A DNA stretch of 40,826 nucleotides from Natrialbaceae archaeon (GCA_003559215.1 PWMF01000042.1:1-40826), one strand, 5' to 3'; counted from the stretch's first letter, positions 1 to 8,205 are shown. Notes: a model not told the origin generated them from the sequence alone. Translations and numbers: made by a program.

Positions 1-2411
1 GGGTGAATCAACATGCCGGCGAAGGCAGCGACTGACGTCGACATGCTCCCGAGGAGGGCGCCGCCGGTACCGGTGACGGCGGTCTCGAGCGCGTCGAGAT
101 CGGTCCGGCCGCGAGCGCGCTCGTGTGCGAACCGGTCGCTGAGGTGGATCGAGTAGTCGACGCCGATCCCGATCACCAGGCTCACCAGCAGCGCTGTCAG
201 GAAGTTCAGCGGGACGTCCAGCAAGTACATCCCGCCGACGACGTACCCGAGTACGAGCGCGACGGGGACAGCCGTCAGCAGGCCGAGAGTGGCGCTCCCG
301 TGTATCCGCCGGTAGACGGCGACGAGCGTCAGGAATACCGCGGCCACGGCGACGATCATCACCCGGACGATGCCGTCGGTAATCCGCTCGATCGCCGCCT
401 GCTCGGCGGTGGCGTCGCTGACGACGGTCGCCTCCAGGTCGCCGCCCTCGGCCTCGACCGCGTCGCCGACCGCGAACAGGTTCCCCGACCGATCGCCGTC
501 GATCGCCGGCCCGTCGGCGGCCTGGGGCGGCCCGATCGCTCGCAGCGACTGGTACTCCCCGTCCTCCCGCTCGATCACCGCGCTCGCCGCCTCGGCGTCG
601 ACCTCGTAGAGGTGGTCGTACACTGTCTCGAGGTCGCTGTCGGGGATCCCGTCGCCGGTCGTGTCAGCAGCCTCGACCGTGCTCGCGAACTCGTCGTCCT
701 CGGCGGCGACCTCGCTAAGTACGGCCGTCGGCGTCTCGATAGTGTCCACGCGTCCCTCGGCGAACGTGCCACGTTCGACGCCCTCGTCGATGCCTGCCTC
801 GAGCGCGTACAGCGCGTCGTCGTCGGTCACCGATCCCTCGACGAGGAGCTGGACGCGGTCGTCCTCGTCGGCTGCGGCGCTACGGAACTGCTCGCCGACG
901 TACTCCTGGTTCGCCATCGCCTCGTTCTCCTCCCAGCCGACGGGGCCGGGCAGCCCCTGTTTCCACTCGGCGACGTCGGGGTTCTCGGCGCCCATCGTCT
1001 CCTCGTCGAGGGCCGTCCACGCGACCGCACCGCCGGCCGCGACGAGGAGCGCGACGACGATTACGACGGGGGCCGCCCGGCGGGCCAGCGCCACCGTGCT
1101 CGAGAGGAGCGGGCCGACGTAGGCGCCGGCACCCAGCGGCCGCTTGCGACGATCCAGGCCGAGCCGCTCGAGGGCGTCGTCGATCGTGACCTTCAGCGCG
1201 GGCACCAGGGTGACGAAGACCACGAACGCCGAAACCACGCCGAGCGTGATCGCGATTCCGAGGTCCTGCAGGGTGCCGACGGGGTTGACGACGTTCGCGA
1301 GGAAGCCGATGCCGGCGGTGATCGTCACGAGCCCGAACGCGACCGCGACCGCGCGAAGCCCGCGAGCCATCGGGAGTCGGACTGGCTCGTCAGGGCCTCG
1401 TTGCTCACGGGTCGCTTCGCTCCCCGTTCGCGTATCCGAGGCGCGTAGCGCCTCGCGCTCCTCGCGGTAGCGCGTAAAGACGTGGAATCCGTAATCGATC
1501 GACAGCCCCGCGATCAGGACCGGGCCGATCACGACCGCGGGCCCGACCTCGACGCCGAGCCAGCCCAGGATGCCGAACATCCAGAGGATCGAGACGAGCA
1601 CGCCCGCGAGCCCGACGACCACGTCGACGACGTCACGATAGGCGAAGGCGGCGACGGCGAGGATCAGTCCGAGCACGACCGGCAGCACCAGGAAGACCGT
1701 GTTCTCCACGCTCGTCTCGGACATCTCGTCCATCGCCGGCTCGCCGAGCGTGAAGAACTCGGGGGTTTCGCGGTCGGCGGCCCCGTCGGCCAGCGCGTAC
1801 TGGGCGTCGGCGGGCGCCTCGCCGTCCTCGGTGGGCTCGAACGCGAAGACGACCTGTGTGCTCTCGGCCTCGGCGGTACCGGGCGCGTAGCTGTTGGGCA
1901 CCAGCAACTGGGCACGAGGATCTTCGGCGAGCGTCGCCTCGACGAGTGCGGCGACCTCGTCCTCGTCGGCCGCCTCCAGGGCGGCAATCTGTTCGTCGAG
2001 GCTGGCATCGGGATCGCCGGCGGCCTGCGTCCCGACCAGCGAGGCGATGCTCAGGACCTCGTCGTCGGTCCGCGCGTCGGCGACGGCGTCGTCCTCGGCG
2101 ACCGACTGCTGGTACTCCAGCGTGGCGATCAACGCGTCCGTCGAGAGAGCGTTGCCGCCGTCGTCCCGCACGTAGACTGGGAAGTGCGCTGCCGGATCGT
2201 CGCCGCTGTCGGTTTCGTAGTTCGCCTGGACGTATCCTTCCGCCTCGTCGACGTCGGTCTCGACGGCACCGGCGAAGCCGCCGTCGCCGCCCATCTCGGC
2301 GTTCGTGATGCCGACGACCAGGCCCGCCGTGAGCACGAGCGCGAGGATGACGACGAGGTAGTTGTGTGTCGTTACGACGTCGGCCGTTCGATGGAGTAGC
2401 GTTCGTAGCAT
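1..2411 (-). CDS. RND/MMPL-family exporter, 3' end cut by window
   Basis: Large integral-membrane transporter of the RND superfamily (MMPL/haloarchaeal branch), probably proton-driven export of a hydrophobic or lipid-like substrate. My translation from the ATG at 2409-2411 stays open to the window edge (803 residues). It shows one membrane span at about 17-34, a large acidic exodomain, a span cluster from about 235 with the motif GLSIDYGFH near 305, a span near 425-445, a second exodomain, and a second cluster with GIGVDYSIH near 750. The repeated Asp-Tyr motif in the two halves is the RND proton-relay signature and shows internal duplication. The C-terminus lies outside the window. It starts 4 nt after the stop of the ABC ATPase gene, so the two are surely co-transcribed. 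The substrate cannot be read from sequence. Confidence 0.9.
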   Translation of the reverse strand, partial: MLRTLLHRTADVVTTHNYLVVILALVLTAGLVVGITNAEMGGDGGFAGAVETDVDEAEGYVQANYETDSGDDPAAHFPVYVRDDGGNALSTDALIATLEYQQSVAEDDAVADARTDDEVLSIASLVGTQAAGDPDASLDEQIAALEAADEDEVAALVEATLAEDPRAQLLVPNSYAPGTAEAESTQVVFAFEPTEDGEAPADAQYALADGAADRETPEFFTLGEPAMDEMSETSVENTVFLVLPVVLGLILAVAAFAYRDVVDVVVGLAGVLVSILWMFGILGWLGVEVGPAVVIGPVLIAGLSIDYGFHVFTRYREEREALRASDTRTGSEATREQRGPDEPVRLPMARGLRAVAVAFGLVTITAGIGFLANVVNPVGTLQDLGIAITLGVVSAFVVFVTLVPALKVTIDDALERLGLDRRKRPLGAGAYVGPLLSSTVALARRAAPVVIVVALLVAAGGAVAWTALDEETMGAENPDVAEWKQGLPGPVGWEENEAMANQEYVGEQFRSAAADEDDRVQLLVEGSVTDDDALYALEAGIDEGVERGTFAEGRVDTIETPTAVLSEVAAEDDEFASTVEAADTTGDGIPDSDLETVYDHLYEVDAEAASAVIEREDGEYQSLRAIGPPQAADGPAIDGDRSGNLFAVGDAVEAEGGDLEATVVSDATAEQAAIERITDGIVRVMIVAVAAVFLTLVAVYRRIHGSATLGLLTAVPVALVLGYVVGGMYLLDVPLNFLTALLVSLVIGIGVDYSIHLSDRFAHERARGRTDLDALETAVTGTGGALLGSMSTSVAAFAGMLIH

Positions 2412-2415
2412 GGTG

Positions 2416-3327
2416 TTAGCGTTCGCCGTCGGTGGTTCGGCTATCGGTGGGTCGCTGTCGATCCGAGTCGTCGGGTGCCGCGACGGCGAGGTCGTGGATC
2501 GCGGCGCCAGCGTGGGCGACCTCCAGCACGACCGTCGCCTTGGCGTCGGCGTCGGAGACGCGCGCGACTAGTTCGCCGGACTGCTCGATCACCGACTCGA
2601 CGCCGGGGATCGCCTCGAGGTCGACCGAGGGCACGCGATCGACACGCAGCCGGACGATCGCCTCGTCGTCGACCGTTCGTCCGTCGACCCGCCGGACGTC
2701 GACGAGGTCGCCAGTCTCCAGCATCGCGACGCGGTCGGCGAACCGCTCCAGGATCGCCGGGCGTCGCGACGCGACGACGACCGTCGACCCCTCGTTGGCG
2801 GCGTCCTCGACGACCGCTTCCAGGCGGAGCCTGCCCGATCGATACAGGCCAGCAGTCGGTGCATCCAGCAGCAGAAGGTCGGGATCGTCGACGAGGAACA
2901 TCGCAAGCGAGAGCCGGCGTGCGGTCCCGGCCGAGTACGTACGAACGGGACGGGCGGCCACGTCGGGGGCGATACCGACGCGGTCGAAGGTTGCCGTCGC
3001 GGCCGCGTCGTCGATCGTTCGGTCCGTCGCCGTCCGGAGGTGTTCCCACCCGGATCGCGTGCCGTCGAGGTCGACGGTCTCCCGGAGGTACCCCACGCGT
3101 TCGTGGAGCTGATTCCGGTCGTGCCAGGGATCCAGCCCCAGGACCGTCGCGCTCCCTCCGGAGGGCCGGACGCTCCCAGCCAGCAGATCGAGCAGCGTCG
3201 ATTTGCCGGCAGCAGTGGGCCCGACGAGGCCAAACACCTCCCCGCGCTCGACCGTCAGGTCCAATGCGTCGACGACCGGCCGGCCGCCGTAGCGTTTCGT
3301 CAGGTCATTCGTCTCGAGTACGCTCAT
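2416..3327 (-). CDS. ABC transporter ATP-binding protein with degenerate catalytic motifs
   Basis: ABC-type ATPase domain followed by an acidic C-terminal extension. Walker A is intact (GPTAAGKST, 36-44 counting from the ATG at 3325-3327). Other motifs are altered: the signature is YSAGT (131-135) instead of LSGGQ; Walker B reads LLLLDAPT (151-158), with Ala156 where the catalytic Glu should be; the D-loop reads GLYRS instead of GLDPS; and the switch His is Arg188 (ASRRP). The Q-loop region (GYLRETVDLD) lacks Gln. It probably binds ATP but hydrolyses it poorly, or depends on a partner. An in-frame ATG 18 nt upstream is possible, but 3327 fits a TATA-like element near 3357-3366 better. It is the first gene of an operon with the RND exporter and no ABC permease is visible beside it. 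Confidence 0.88.
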   Translation of the reverse strand: MSVLETNDLTKRYGGRPVVDALDLTVERGEVFGLVGPTAAGKSTLLDLLAGSVRPSGGSATVLGLDPWHDRNQLHERVGYLRETVDLDGTRSGWEHLRTATDRTIDDAAATATFDRVGIAPDVAARPVRTYSAGTARRLSLAMFLVDDPDLLLLDAPTAGLYRSGRLRLEAVVEDAANEGSTVVVASRRPAILERFADRVAMLETGDLVDVRRVDGRTVDDEAIVRLRVDRVPSVDLEAIPGVESVIEQSGELVARVSDADAKATVVLEVAHAGAAIHDLAVAAPDDSDRQRPTDSRTTDGER

Positions 3328-3356
3328 CGCGTATCCGGACGTCACCCGGACTCACC

Positions 3357-3366
3357 CTTAAGTATT
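3357..3366 (-). promoter_or_regulatory. Putative TATA box of the ABC-RND operon
   Basis: On the minus strand an AT-rich element (AATACTTAAG-like) lies about 30-39 nt before the ATG at 3327, in otherwise GC-rich DNA. Its spacing predicts a transcript start close to the start codon, as in leaderless haloarchaeal genes. Confidence 0.4.
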
Positions 3367-3398
3367 ATCGAACAAATGACATATATCGCGTCTGGTTC

Positions 3399-3405
3399 AA
3401 AAAAA
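3399..3405 (-). terminator. T7 tract downstream of the 3505-4416 regulator
   Basis: Seven A on the plus strand read as seven T on the minus strand, about 100 nt after the stop of the upstream minus-strand regulator gene. Haloarchaeal termination often uses such U-rich tracts. No strong hairpin precedes it. Confidence 0.35.
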
Positions 3406-3504
3406 GGGTTGAGTAGATCCGGCGGTTCGCTGCAGGTTCGACGCGGCGAATCGGCTCACAGGGCGAAATCGGTCAACTGCTATTGAGTAACGAATCCGAG
3501 AGGA

Positions 3505-4416
3505 TCAGCGATCGCCGACCGAATCGCGTCGCACGCGCTCGGCCCGCTCGACGGACAGGTCGTCGTCGACGAGCAACCGGAGGGCGTTCTCGTCGACGCG
3601 GTAGGTCACCTCGTACGTGTCCGAGGCGAGGCGGTCGGTGGACCACTGCTCGTCCATGACGCGTGGCACCATCTCGAACGTGCTCAGGGACGTGGTATCG
3701 ATACCGTGTTCCCAGTGGAAGGCGATCGAGGCGGGATGGGTTGCGAGCCACACCGATAGCGGACCGTTGAACCTGGTCCAGCAGCTCCGACAGCGTGCGA
3801 TCGCGACGAACCGGAGCGGCCCGGGCGCCACGTCCTCGACGTTCCTGACATCGAGGTCGTTGCTCCCCCCACAGATCGCACAGACCCCCTCGCGGAACTG
3901 CTGGAAGTAACTCGCAGTCCGTGTCTTCACACTCTCGATCACGGCGTCGTCGTCCCGAGCAGTCACCTGCGCAGGGGTCACGGGAATGTTCCCGAAGCAC
4001 TCACCACACTCCTCACAGCGGTGCATCAACATCCTGTCCTCGACGTCGGTCACGAGCTCTTCGGCGTCACAGTGCAGACAACTCCCCTCGATTTCGAAGG
4101 GGTCGAGTTCGACGTCGCCGGCGTACGCGCCCGCGAGGTACTGTCTGACGATCGCCTCGCCGGCGTAGGTGAACTTCCAGCCCTCGTCGGTGTGCCGGAG
4201 GTAGGCTCCATCGAGCTTCTCGAGGTGATAGGACAGTCGCGACGTCGAGTCGATCTCGACCCGCTCGTACAGCTCCGAAAAGGACAGCTCCGGCATCGAT
4301 CCCCCTGGAGTGAGCCCCTGCTCGTCCAGCGCCTCCGCGAACGCCCGCAAAATCGCGATCCGCGTGGGATCGGACAGCGTTCCGAAGGCCTCGGCCGCTG
4401 CCTCCTCATCCGGCAT
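3505..4416 (-). CDS. ArsR-like winged-helix regulator with zinc-ribbon C-terminal region
   Basis: A 303-residue predicted transcription regulator. The first 100 residues form an ArsR-type winged helix: a helix with SDPTRIAILRAF near 14-25, then a recognition region with SRLSYHLEKLDG and a wing with GWKFTYAGE. The rest has two Cys clusters, one with CLHCD and CEECGECFG near 113-140 and one with CAICGG and CRSCW near 175-210, each likely to bind zinc. This architecture is common in haloarchaea and usually uncharacterised. The minus-strand start is preceded by a purine-rich AAGGAGAG element a few bases upstream, so translation is probably Shine-Dalgarno assisted. It stands alone between an ABC-RND operon and GGGP synthase; its target is unknown. 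Confidence 0.82.
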   Translation of the reverse strand: MPDEEAAAEAFGTLSDPTRIAILRAFAEALDEQGLTPGGSMPELSFSELYERVEIDSTSRLSYHLEKLDGAYLRHTDEGWKFTYAGEAIVRQYLAGAYAGDVELDPFEIEGSCLHCDAEELVTDVEDRMLMHRCEECGECFGNIPVTPAQVTARDDDAVIESVKTRTASYFQQFREGVCAICGGSNDLDVRNVEDVAPGPLRFVAIARCRSCWTRFNGPLSVWLATHPASIAFHWEHGIDTTSLSTFEMVPRVMDEQWSTDRLASDTYEVTYRVDENALRLLVDDDLSVERAERVRRDSVGDR

Positions 4417-4824
4417 GTCTCTCCTTTCGAGAACCTACGCTATTATCGTTCGGGAGGAACTGCCCCGATTCGCGACCGGATGACTGCTCCGAATATACAC
4501 TGTCGGATAGTGCCGGATAAACGGAGTCTTGCGGGCCCTGTCCCAAGATACGCGCCCTATCTCGTACGGTGGTTAAAACATCTGTCGGGGCTGTCAGGTT
4601 GGCTGATGGTCAATACGCAGCTGTATGTATCGGATTGTTTCAAGCAAAGTGAGTGAAACAAACAGCTTCAGTGTGCTGCATTCATGCTCTGTATTCAGCA
4701 CGCAGTTTCTAACAGCTATCAGTGAAGCCGACCGCCACTTCGTTACCTGGTTGGTCTGGATATAGCGCACCTCCCGAAGACCGCGCAAAAGCCGTTACAG
4801 TAGTCTGCCGGCTCTCGAGCCGCT
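4417..4824. other. Intergenic region without a gene
   Basis: About 400 nt, visibly richer in A and T than its surroundings. It holds the promoter of the regulator (a GATAATAG-like element near 4440 on the minus strand) and, at its right end, a hairpin after the GGGP synthase gene. A 64-codon open frame on the minus strand at 4594-4788 has no start context or recognisable sequence. No tRNA cloverleaf was found by eye. Confidence 0.5.
4809..4822 (-). terminator. Hairpin just after the GGGP synthase stop
   Basis: The arms CGGCTC and GAGCCG face each other across two bases immediately downstream of the minus-strand stop at 4825-4827. A short T-run (CTTTTG) follows about 15 nt further on. It is compatible with transcript-end formation. 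Confidence 0.35.
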
Positions 4825-5589
4825 CTACTCCGGGATCGTCTCGCGGAACGTCTCCGTATCGTCGTGGAAGCAGTCACCGACGACGATGGCGTCCGCACCG
4901 GCCTCGAGGATCTCGGTTACCTTTTCCGAACTATCGATCCCGCCGCCGTAGAACAGCGCCGTCTCCTCGAGATATCGCGCGGCGGCCTCGACGTCTTCGG
5001 GGCCGCCGTAAGTGCCCGAGTACTCGACGTAGAAGATCGGGAAGTCGTAGAACGTCTCGGTCGCGAGAGCCGCGCCGGCGACCTCTTCGGAGCTGTAGGC
5101 GGTTTCGACGCCCGAGACCGCCGCGGCCGTCGACTCGAGGTGCTGTACGACGTAGCCCTCGCCGACGACCGTCTCGGTGAGTTCCGACACCGCCTCGATC
5201 CCCTTCGAGGCGATCAGCTCGCCGACGAGGGGGACGCTCGAGCCGAGGAGCTCGTCGGGCTTCTGACCGACCTCGGTGAACAGCTCGAGGTGTTTGCCGA
5301 CGAAGTGGTCCCGGTCGCCGTTGTAGACGGCCGGGATCGAGACGGCGTCAGCCGCCTCGATGGTGTCCCGCGAGACGTGGCTCGAGCTGTATGGTTCCTG
5401 GAAGATCGGCAGCTCCGGAAACGCATCCGCGACGCGCTCGAGCGCCGCGAAGCTGTTCCGCTCCGTGACGCCGTCGGACCCTCCGACGAGTATCAGATCC
5501 GTTCCCTCGAGGACTCCCAGGTCGGACGGCAGGGGCTTCGCCGGATCGACCTTCGTGACGTGGGTGATCTCGTCCCAATCGACGTTCAT
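4825..5589 (-). CDS. Geranylgeranylglyceryl phosphate synthase
   Basis: A 254-residue TIM-barrel prenyltransferase of the PcrB/GGGPS family. It joins geranylgeranyl diphosphate to sn-glycerol-1-phosphate, making the first ether bond of archaeal membrane lipids at the cytoplasmic membrane surface. Recognisable family segments are ILVGGSDGV near 33-41, the substrate-phosphate region FYVEYSGTYG near 186-195 with the conserved Glu and Tyr, and LFYGGGIDS near 212-220, followed by GADAIVVGD. The length is normal and the protein looks intact. A GGGATTTTACG-like element about 25 nt upstream on the minus strand predicts a short leader. The neighbours do not suggest a lipid operon. Confidence 0.93.
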   Translation of the reverse strand: MNVDWDEITHVTKVDPAKPLPSDLGVLEGTDLILVGGSDGVTERNSFAALERVADAFPELPIFQEPYSSSHVSRDTIEAADAVSIPAVYNGDRDHFVGKHLELFTEVGQKPDELLGSSVPLVGELIASKGIEAVSELTETVVGEGYVVQHLESTAAAVSGVETAYSSEEVAGAALATETFYDFPIFYVEYSGTYGGPEDVEAAARYLEETALFYGGGIDSSEKVTEILEAGADAIVVGDCFHDDTETFRETIPE

Positions 5590-5658
5590 GGGGACGGATT
5601 CAGCGGTTGCGTAAAATCCCTATCGGTTCGGCCCGGCGGCACCTCGGGGACGAGGAGA

Positions 5659-6462
5659 CTACTCGTCGAGGGGGGTTCCGTCGATCCGTTTCGGGCCTTC
5701 GGAGTCGTAGACGACGACCTCGCCCGGCTCCCGATCCGCGGGCTCGTACTCGTCGCGGACGCCGATCGCCTCCTCGAGTTCCCGGACTGCCCGCTCCTTT
5801 AACGCGCGGGCGAGTTCCTCCGCGTCCTCGCGGGAGATGTCCCGGCCCAGCCCCTCGCACTCGTGAGCGCGGAGGACGCCCGCCTCGTTCTCGTCGCCGG
5901 CTTCTCCCCCCTCGGGGAGGGAAACGCTGTCGACGGCCTCGCCCATCGGCTGGCTCGTTCCCGCGAGCCCGACGCTGAAGGGGTAGGTTCGACAGATCAG
6001 CGGTCGGTCCTCGTGGACGGTGCAGGCGCCGACGCCGTCGTCGTCCTCCGCGTAGAACGCGCAGTCGCCGCAGCCGTCGGTCTGGAGCGCCCACTCGAAG
6101 GTTTCGCCCTCGAGTCCGTCGTCGCCCTCCTCGAGGCCGTACGGCATCGGTCGGGCGACGTCGCGCCACTCGCGGTCCTCGGGGTCGGGCACCGCCTCGT
6201 CCTCGCTCCCATCGCTCCCGACGGCGGCGGTATCCGCGTCCTCGAGCGTCCGGACCTCGTCGGGAAACACCGTCGCCGTGTGTTCGTCCTCGCCGTGGCC
6301 CGTACAGCAGGCGCCACAGCGGGTGCACTCGAAGCCGATCGACTCGATGGCGTCGGCCAGATCGTCGACGGCCAGTTCGCGGGCGGACTCGAGTTCGGCT
6401 TCCAGCGATCGCACGTTCGTCACTACGTCTCGAGGGGGAAAAGCCGGTCGCTTGGGTCGCAC
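5659..6462 (-). CDS. YkgJ-type cysteine-cluster protein (CxxCxxCC)
   Basis: A 267-residue protein with the CxxCxxCC signature (C46, C49, C52, C53, in ECTRCGACC) and later Cys residues in CGDCAFY, ACTVHEDRPLICRTYP. This pattern defines the YkgJ/UPF0153 family, thought to bind zinc or an iron-sulfur cluster; no reaction is established. A strongly acidic insertion separates the clusters, typical of haloarchaeal versions. The ATG at 6462 was chosen, but in-frame GTG codons near residues 14 and 17 are possible and would give a start nearer the conserved part. It diverges from the small gene at 6532. Confidence 0.8.
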   Translation of the reverse strand: MRPKRPAFPPRDVVTNVRSLEAELESARELAVDDLADAIESIGFECTRCGACCTGHGEDEHTATVFPDEVRTLEDADTAAVGSDGSEDEAVPDPEDREWRDVARPMPYGLEEGDDGLEGETFEWALQTDGCGDCAFYAEDDDGVGACTVHEDRPLICRTYPFSVGLAGTSQPMGEAVDSVSLPEGGEAGDENEAGVLRAHECEGLGRDISREDAEELARALKERAVRELEEAIGVRDEYEPADREPGEVVVYDSEGPKRIDGTPLDE

Positions 6463-6531
6463 GCTGTCGTAGTGCGGACCGTCTTCGGGCGAGGACGAAC
6501 CGTTAGGATCGTCCGAGTCCTACGGTACCAC

Positions 6532-6795
6532 ATGCCATCGCTCAACGAGGAGATGGGCGACGTCCAGACGGAGATCGCTCGCGTCCGCGAGCACCTCCGG
6601 ACGGAGGTTCCCGACCTCTTCGCGTTCGACGTCACCGTCAGCCGAATCGAGTACAACGCGAACAGCAACAGTGTCACGCTCACCGTCGAGCCCAGCTCAG
6701 AGGCCCGCAAGCAGATCTCCGAGGAGTTCGGCGGCGTCCGGGTGCGAATGGAGGATCAGCTCACCTTCGAGTTCCAGTTTACCTCGAACTCGTAG
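6532..6795 (+). CDS. Small conserved haloarchaeal protein, function unknown
   Basis: An 87-residue soluble protein with an amphipathic N-terminal helix (EEMGDVQTEIARVREHL) followed by beta-rich sequence (DVTVSRIEYNANSNSVTLTV and VRMEDQLTFEFQF). It lacks Cys and membrane spans. The codon pattern is that of a real gene (GC-rich third positions) and the ATG directly follows GGTACCAC. Its last 17 nt overlap the end of the convergent MBL-fold gene. I do not recognise a characterised family. Confidence 0.75.
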   Translation: MPSLNEEMGDVQTEIARVREHLRTEVPDLFAFDVTVSRIEYNANSNSVTLTVEPSSEARKQISEEFGGVRVRMEDQLTFEFQFTSNS

Positions 6796-7588
6796 CGCGA
6801 CCGCTCTCGCGGGGTATCGCGCGCTCGCCGTCCCACTCGAGTCGGCCCTCGACGGCGAGCTTCTCGAGGTGGGCCCGGACGGTCGCCCGTGCGAGGTCGC
6901 GAACCCCCTCGAGGTCCTTCTCGTAGGCACCCTCGAGGATCTCCGCGAGCGAGCGCGCGCCGACGTCGACGGCCTCGAGCACCCGTCGCTCGCGCCGGAG
7001 TCGGTGGGCGATGAGCCGCTCGAGAGTCTCCCGCGGCGTCTCGATCGCGGGGCCGTGGCCCGGGTACAGCGTCGCAGGGGCGATCGCGCGGAGCCGGCGT
7101 AGCGTCGTCAGGTACGCGCGCATGTCTCCCTCTCGAGCGCCGACGACGACGCTGCCCTCGTCGACGGCACAGTCCCCGCAGACGATCGGTCCGTTCGAGC
7201 CAGCCTCGAAGGCGAGGTGGTCGGGGGCGTGTCCCGGCGTATCCAGAACGCGCACGCGCTCGTCACCGAGGTCGATCGTCGCTCCCGGAAGCAGCTCCCG
7301 ATCGGGGGCCCGTCCCGCCGCCTCGCGAAACCGCTCGGTCCGCCCGTACCGTCCCCAGACAGTTGCGCCGGTTTCGGCCGCGTAGGCGTCGACCGCGCCG
7401 ACGTGGTCGGGGTGGGTATGGGTGACGACGACGTGTTCGACCGACCGGTCCTCGACGAGCCGATCGAGTTCGTCGGTGCGAGCCGCGGGATCGACGAGCA
7501 TCGACGGCTCCTCGCCGAGCAGGTAGGCGTTGGTCGTCCCTCCGGGTGCGCGGGTACGGACGGGGACGGCGACGGACGCGACGTTCAT
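6779..7588 (-). CDS. MBL-fold metallo-hydrolase, LACTB2-like
   Basis: A 269-residue metallo-beta-lactamase-fold hydrolase. The metal motif THTHPDHVG (about 56-64) supplies HxHxDH. TPGHAPDHL gives the next His, CGDCA the bridging Asp, and LYPGHGPAI the last His, so all ligands appear present. After about residue 185 comes a helical winged-helix-like tail (LIAHRLRRERRVLEAV...ILEGAYEK...ARATVRAHLEKLAVEGRLEW), as in LACTB2-type proteins, which suggests a thioester, nucleic acid or similar ester substrate. The real substrate is unknown. The ATG at 7588 lies about 25 nt downstream of a T-rich promoter-like element. Its 3' end overlaps the convergent small gene by 17 nt. Confidence 0.88.
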   Translation of the reverse strand: MNVASVAVPVRTRAPGGTTNAYLLGEEPSMLVDPAARTDELDRLVEDRSVEHVVVTHTHPDHVGAVDAYAAETGATVWGRYGRTERFREAAGRAPDRELLPGATIDLGDERVRVLDTPGHAPDHLAFEAGSNGPIVCGDCAVDEGSVVVGAREGDMRAYLTTLRRLRAIAPATLYPGHGPAIETPRETLERLIAHRLRRERRVLEAVDVGARSLAEILEGAYEKDLEGVRDLARATVRAHLEKLAVEGRLEWDGERAIPRESGRATSSR

Positions 7589-7609
7589 AGGCGGCCATCA
7601 CGGGCGGCG

Positions 7610-7646
7610 AAAAAAGGCGTATCGGAGACCGTCGACGGTCGGTCTC
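7610..7646 (-). promoter_or_regulatory. Hairpin plus T6 tract: terminator and likely MBL promoter
   Basis: Downstream of the 7655-7936 regulator on the minus strand, the arms GAGACCG and CGGTCTC (7625-7646) enclose a self-complementary core. About 9 nt later comes TTTTTT (7610-7615). That T-run lies about 22-27 nt before the ATG at 7588, the place of a TATA box. The same DNA may end one transcript and start the next. Confidence 0.4.
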
Positions 7647-7654
7647 GGCGGCGA

Positions 7655-7936
7655 TCAGCGTTTGAGGAAGTACACTTGTTTGCGCGCGTCGCGGAAGCTG
7701 TACCGGGAGCCGATCAGCTCGACGTCCTCGAGACGGTTGAGCGCGTAGCGAACGGTTCGGTCGGGCAGCAGCGACTCCTCGGCGAGCTGTCCCTGCGACA
7801 GCGGCGAATCGGCCTCGAGAACCTTGGCGACGAGTTTCGCACTCGGCGGCAGGTCGCGAAGGCGCTCGCGGTACTCGTCCTCGGAGAGTGAGTCCTCGGC
7901 GGCGGCAGCGTGGTCCTCTGCGGTACTCATGCTCAT
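7655..7936 (-). CDS. Small winged-helix transcription regulator (MarR/TrmB-like)
   Basis: About 93 residues, essentially one winged helix-turn-helix. LPPSAKLVAKVLEADSPLSQ forms the first helices, LAEESLLPDRTVRYALNRL the turn and recognition helix, and EDVELIGSRYSFRDARKQVYFL the wing. Small stand-alone regulators of this type are frequent in haloarchaea. The ATG at 7936 is preferred to the GTG at 7945 because it sits at leaderless distance from an ACATATAG element near 7974-7981; an ATG at 7930 is also possible. An inverted repeat lies between that element and the start, compatible with self-regulation. Confidence 0.8.
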   Translation of the reverse strand: MSMSTAEDHAAAAEDSLSEDEYRERLRDLPPSAKLVAKVLEADSPLSQGQLAEESLLPDRTVRYALNRLEDVELIGSRYSFRDARKQVYFLKR

Positions 7937-7939
7937 ACC

Positions 7940-7964
7940 TACCACAGCGGAATCAGTGGTGGTA
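7940..7964. promoter_or_regulatory. Inverted repeat in regulator promoter, possible operator
   Basis: TACCAC (7940-7945) and GTGGTA (7959-7964) form an inverted repeat with a 13-nt centre. It lies between the putative TATA element (7974-7981) and the ATG of the minus-strand winged-helix gene, so it would cover the transcription start. An operator for the adjacent regulator is an inference from position. Confidence 0.35.
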
Positions 7965-8170
7965 AAGCTTCCCTATATGTAGATACGAACAATCCAGTTT
8001 GTAATAGGAGTATATACGTCATATTATTACGGCGAGCTGAACCGTTCGGCTCCGACCGAAACGGGCGCGCTCTCGCGACCACCCCGAGACCACAGTCGCC
8101 GGTCGCCGTCGACGTATCGTATCCTGATCGATGTGTCACTTCCGGGACAACCGCCGACGGACTCCAGTAT

Positions 8171-8180
8171 CGTTTTATCC
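8171..8180 (+). promoter_or_regulatory. TATA element for the methyltransferase gene
   Basis: CGTTTTATCC lies about 30 nt upstream of the GTG at 8206. This spacing supports a leaderless transcript and argues for the GTG over the upstream in-frame ATG at 8131, which lies before this element. Confidence 0.45.
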
Positions 8181-8205
8181 CGTCGCTGCTGTAGTTGGAT
8201 CCAGT

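Noticed and set aside
123-2399. Long plus-strand frames opposite the RND transporter
   Set aside because: The minus strand gives a full RND protein with both Asp-Tyr motifs; the plus frames read as low-complexity Arg/Asp-rich sequence.
4594-4788. A 64-codon minus-strand frame in the spacer before the GGGP synthase terminator
   Set aside because: No start context, no codon bias and no recognisable sequence.
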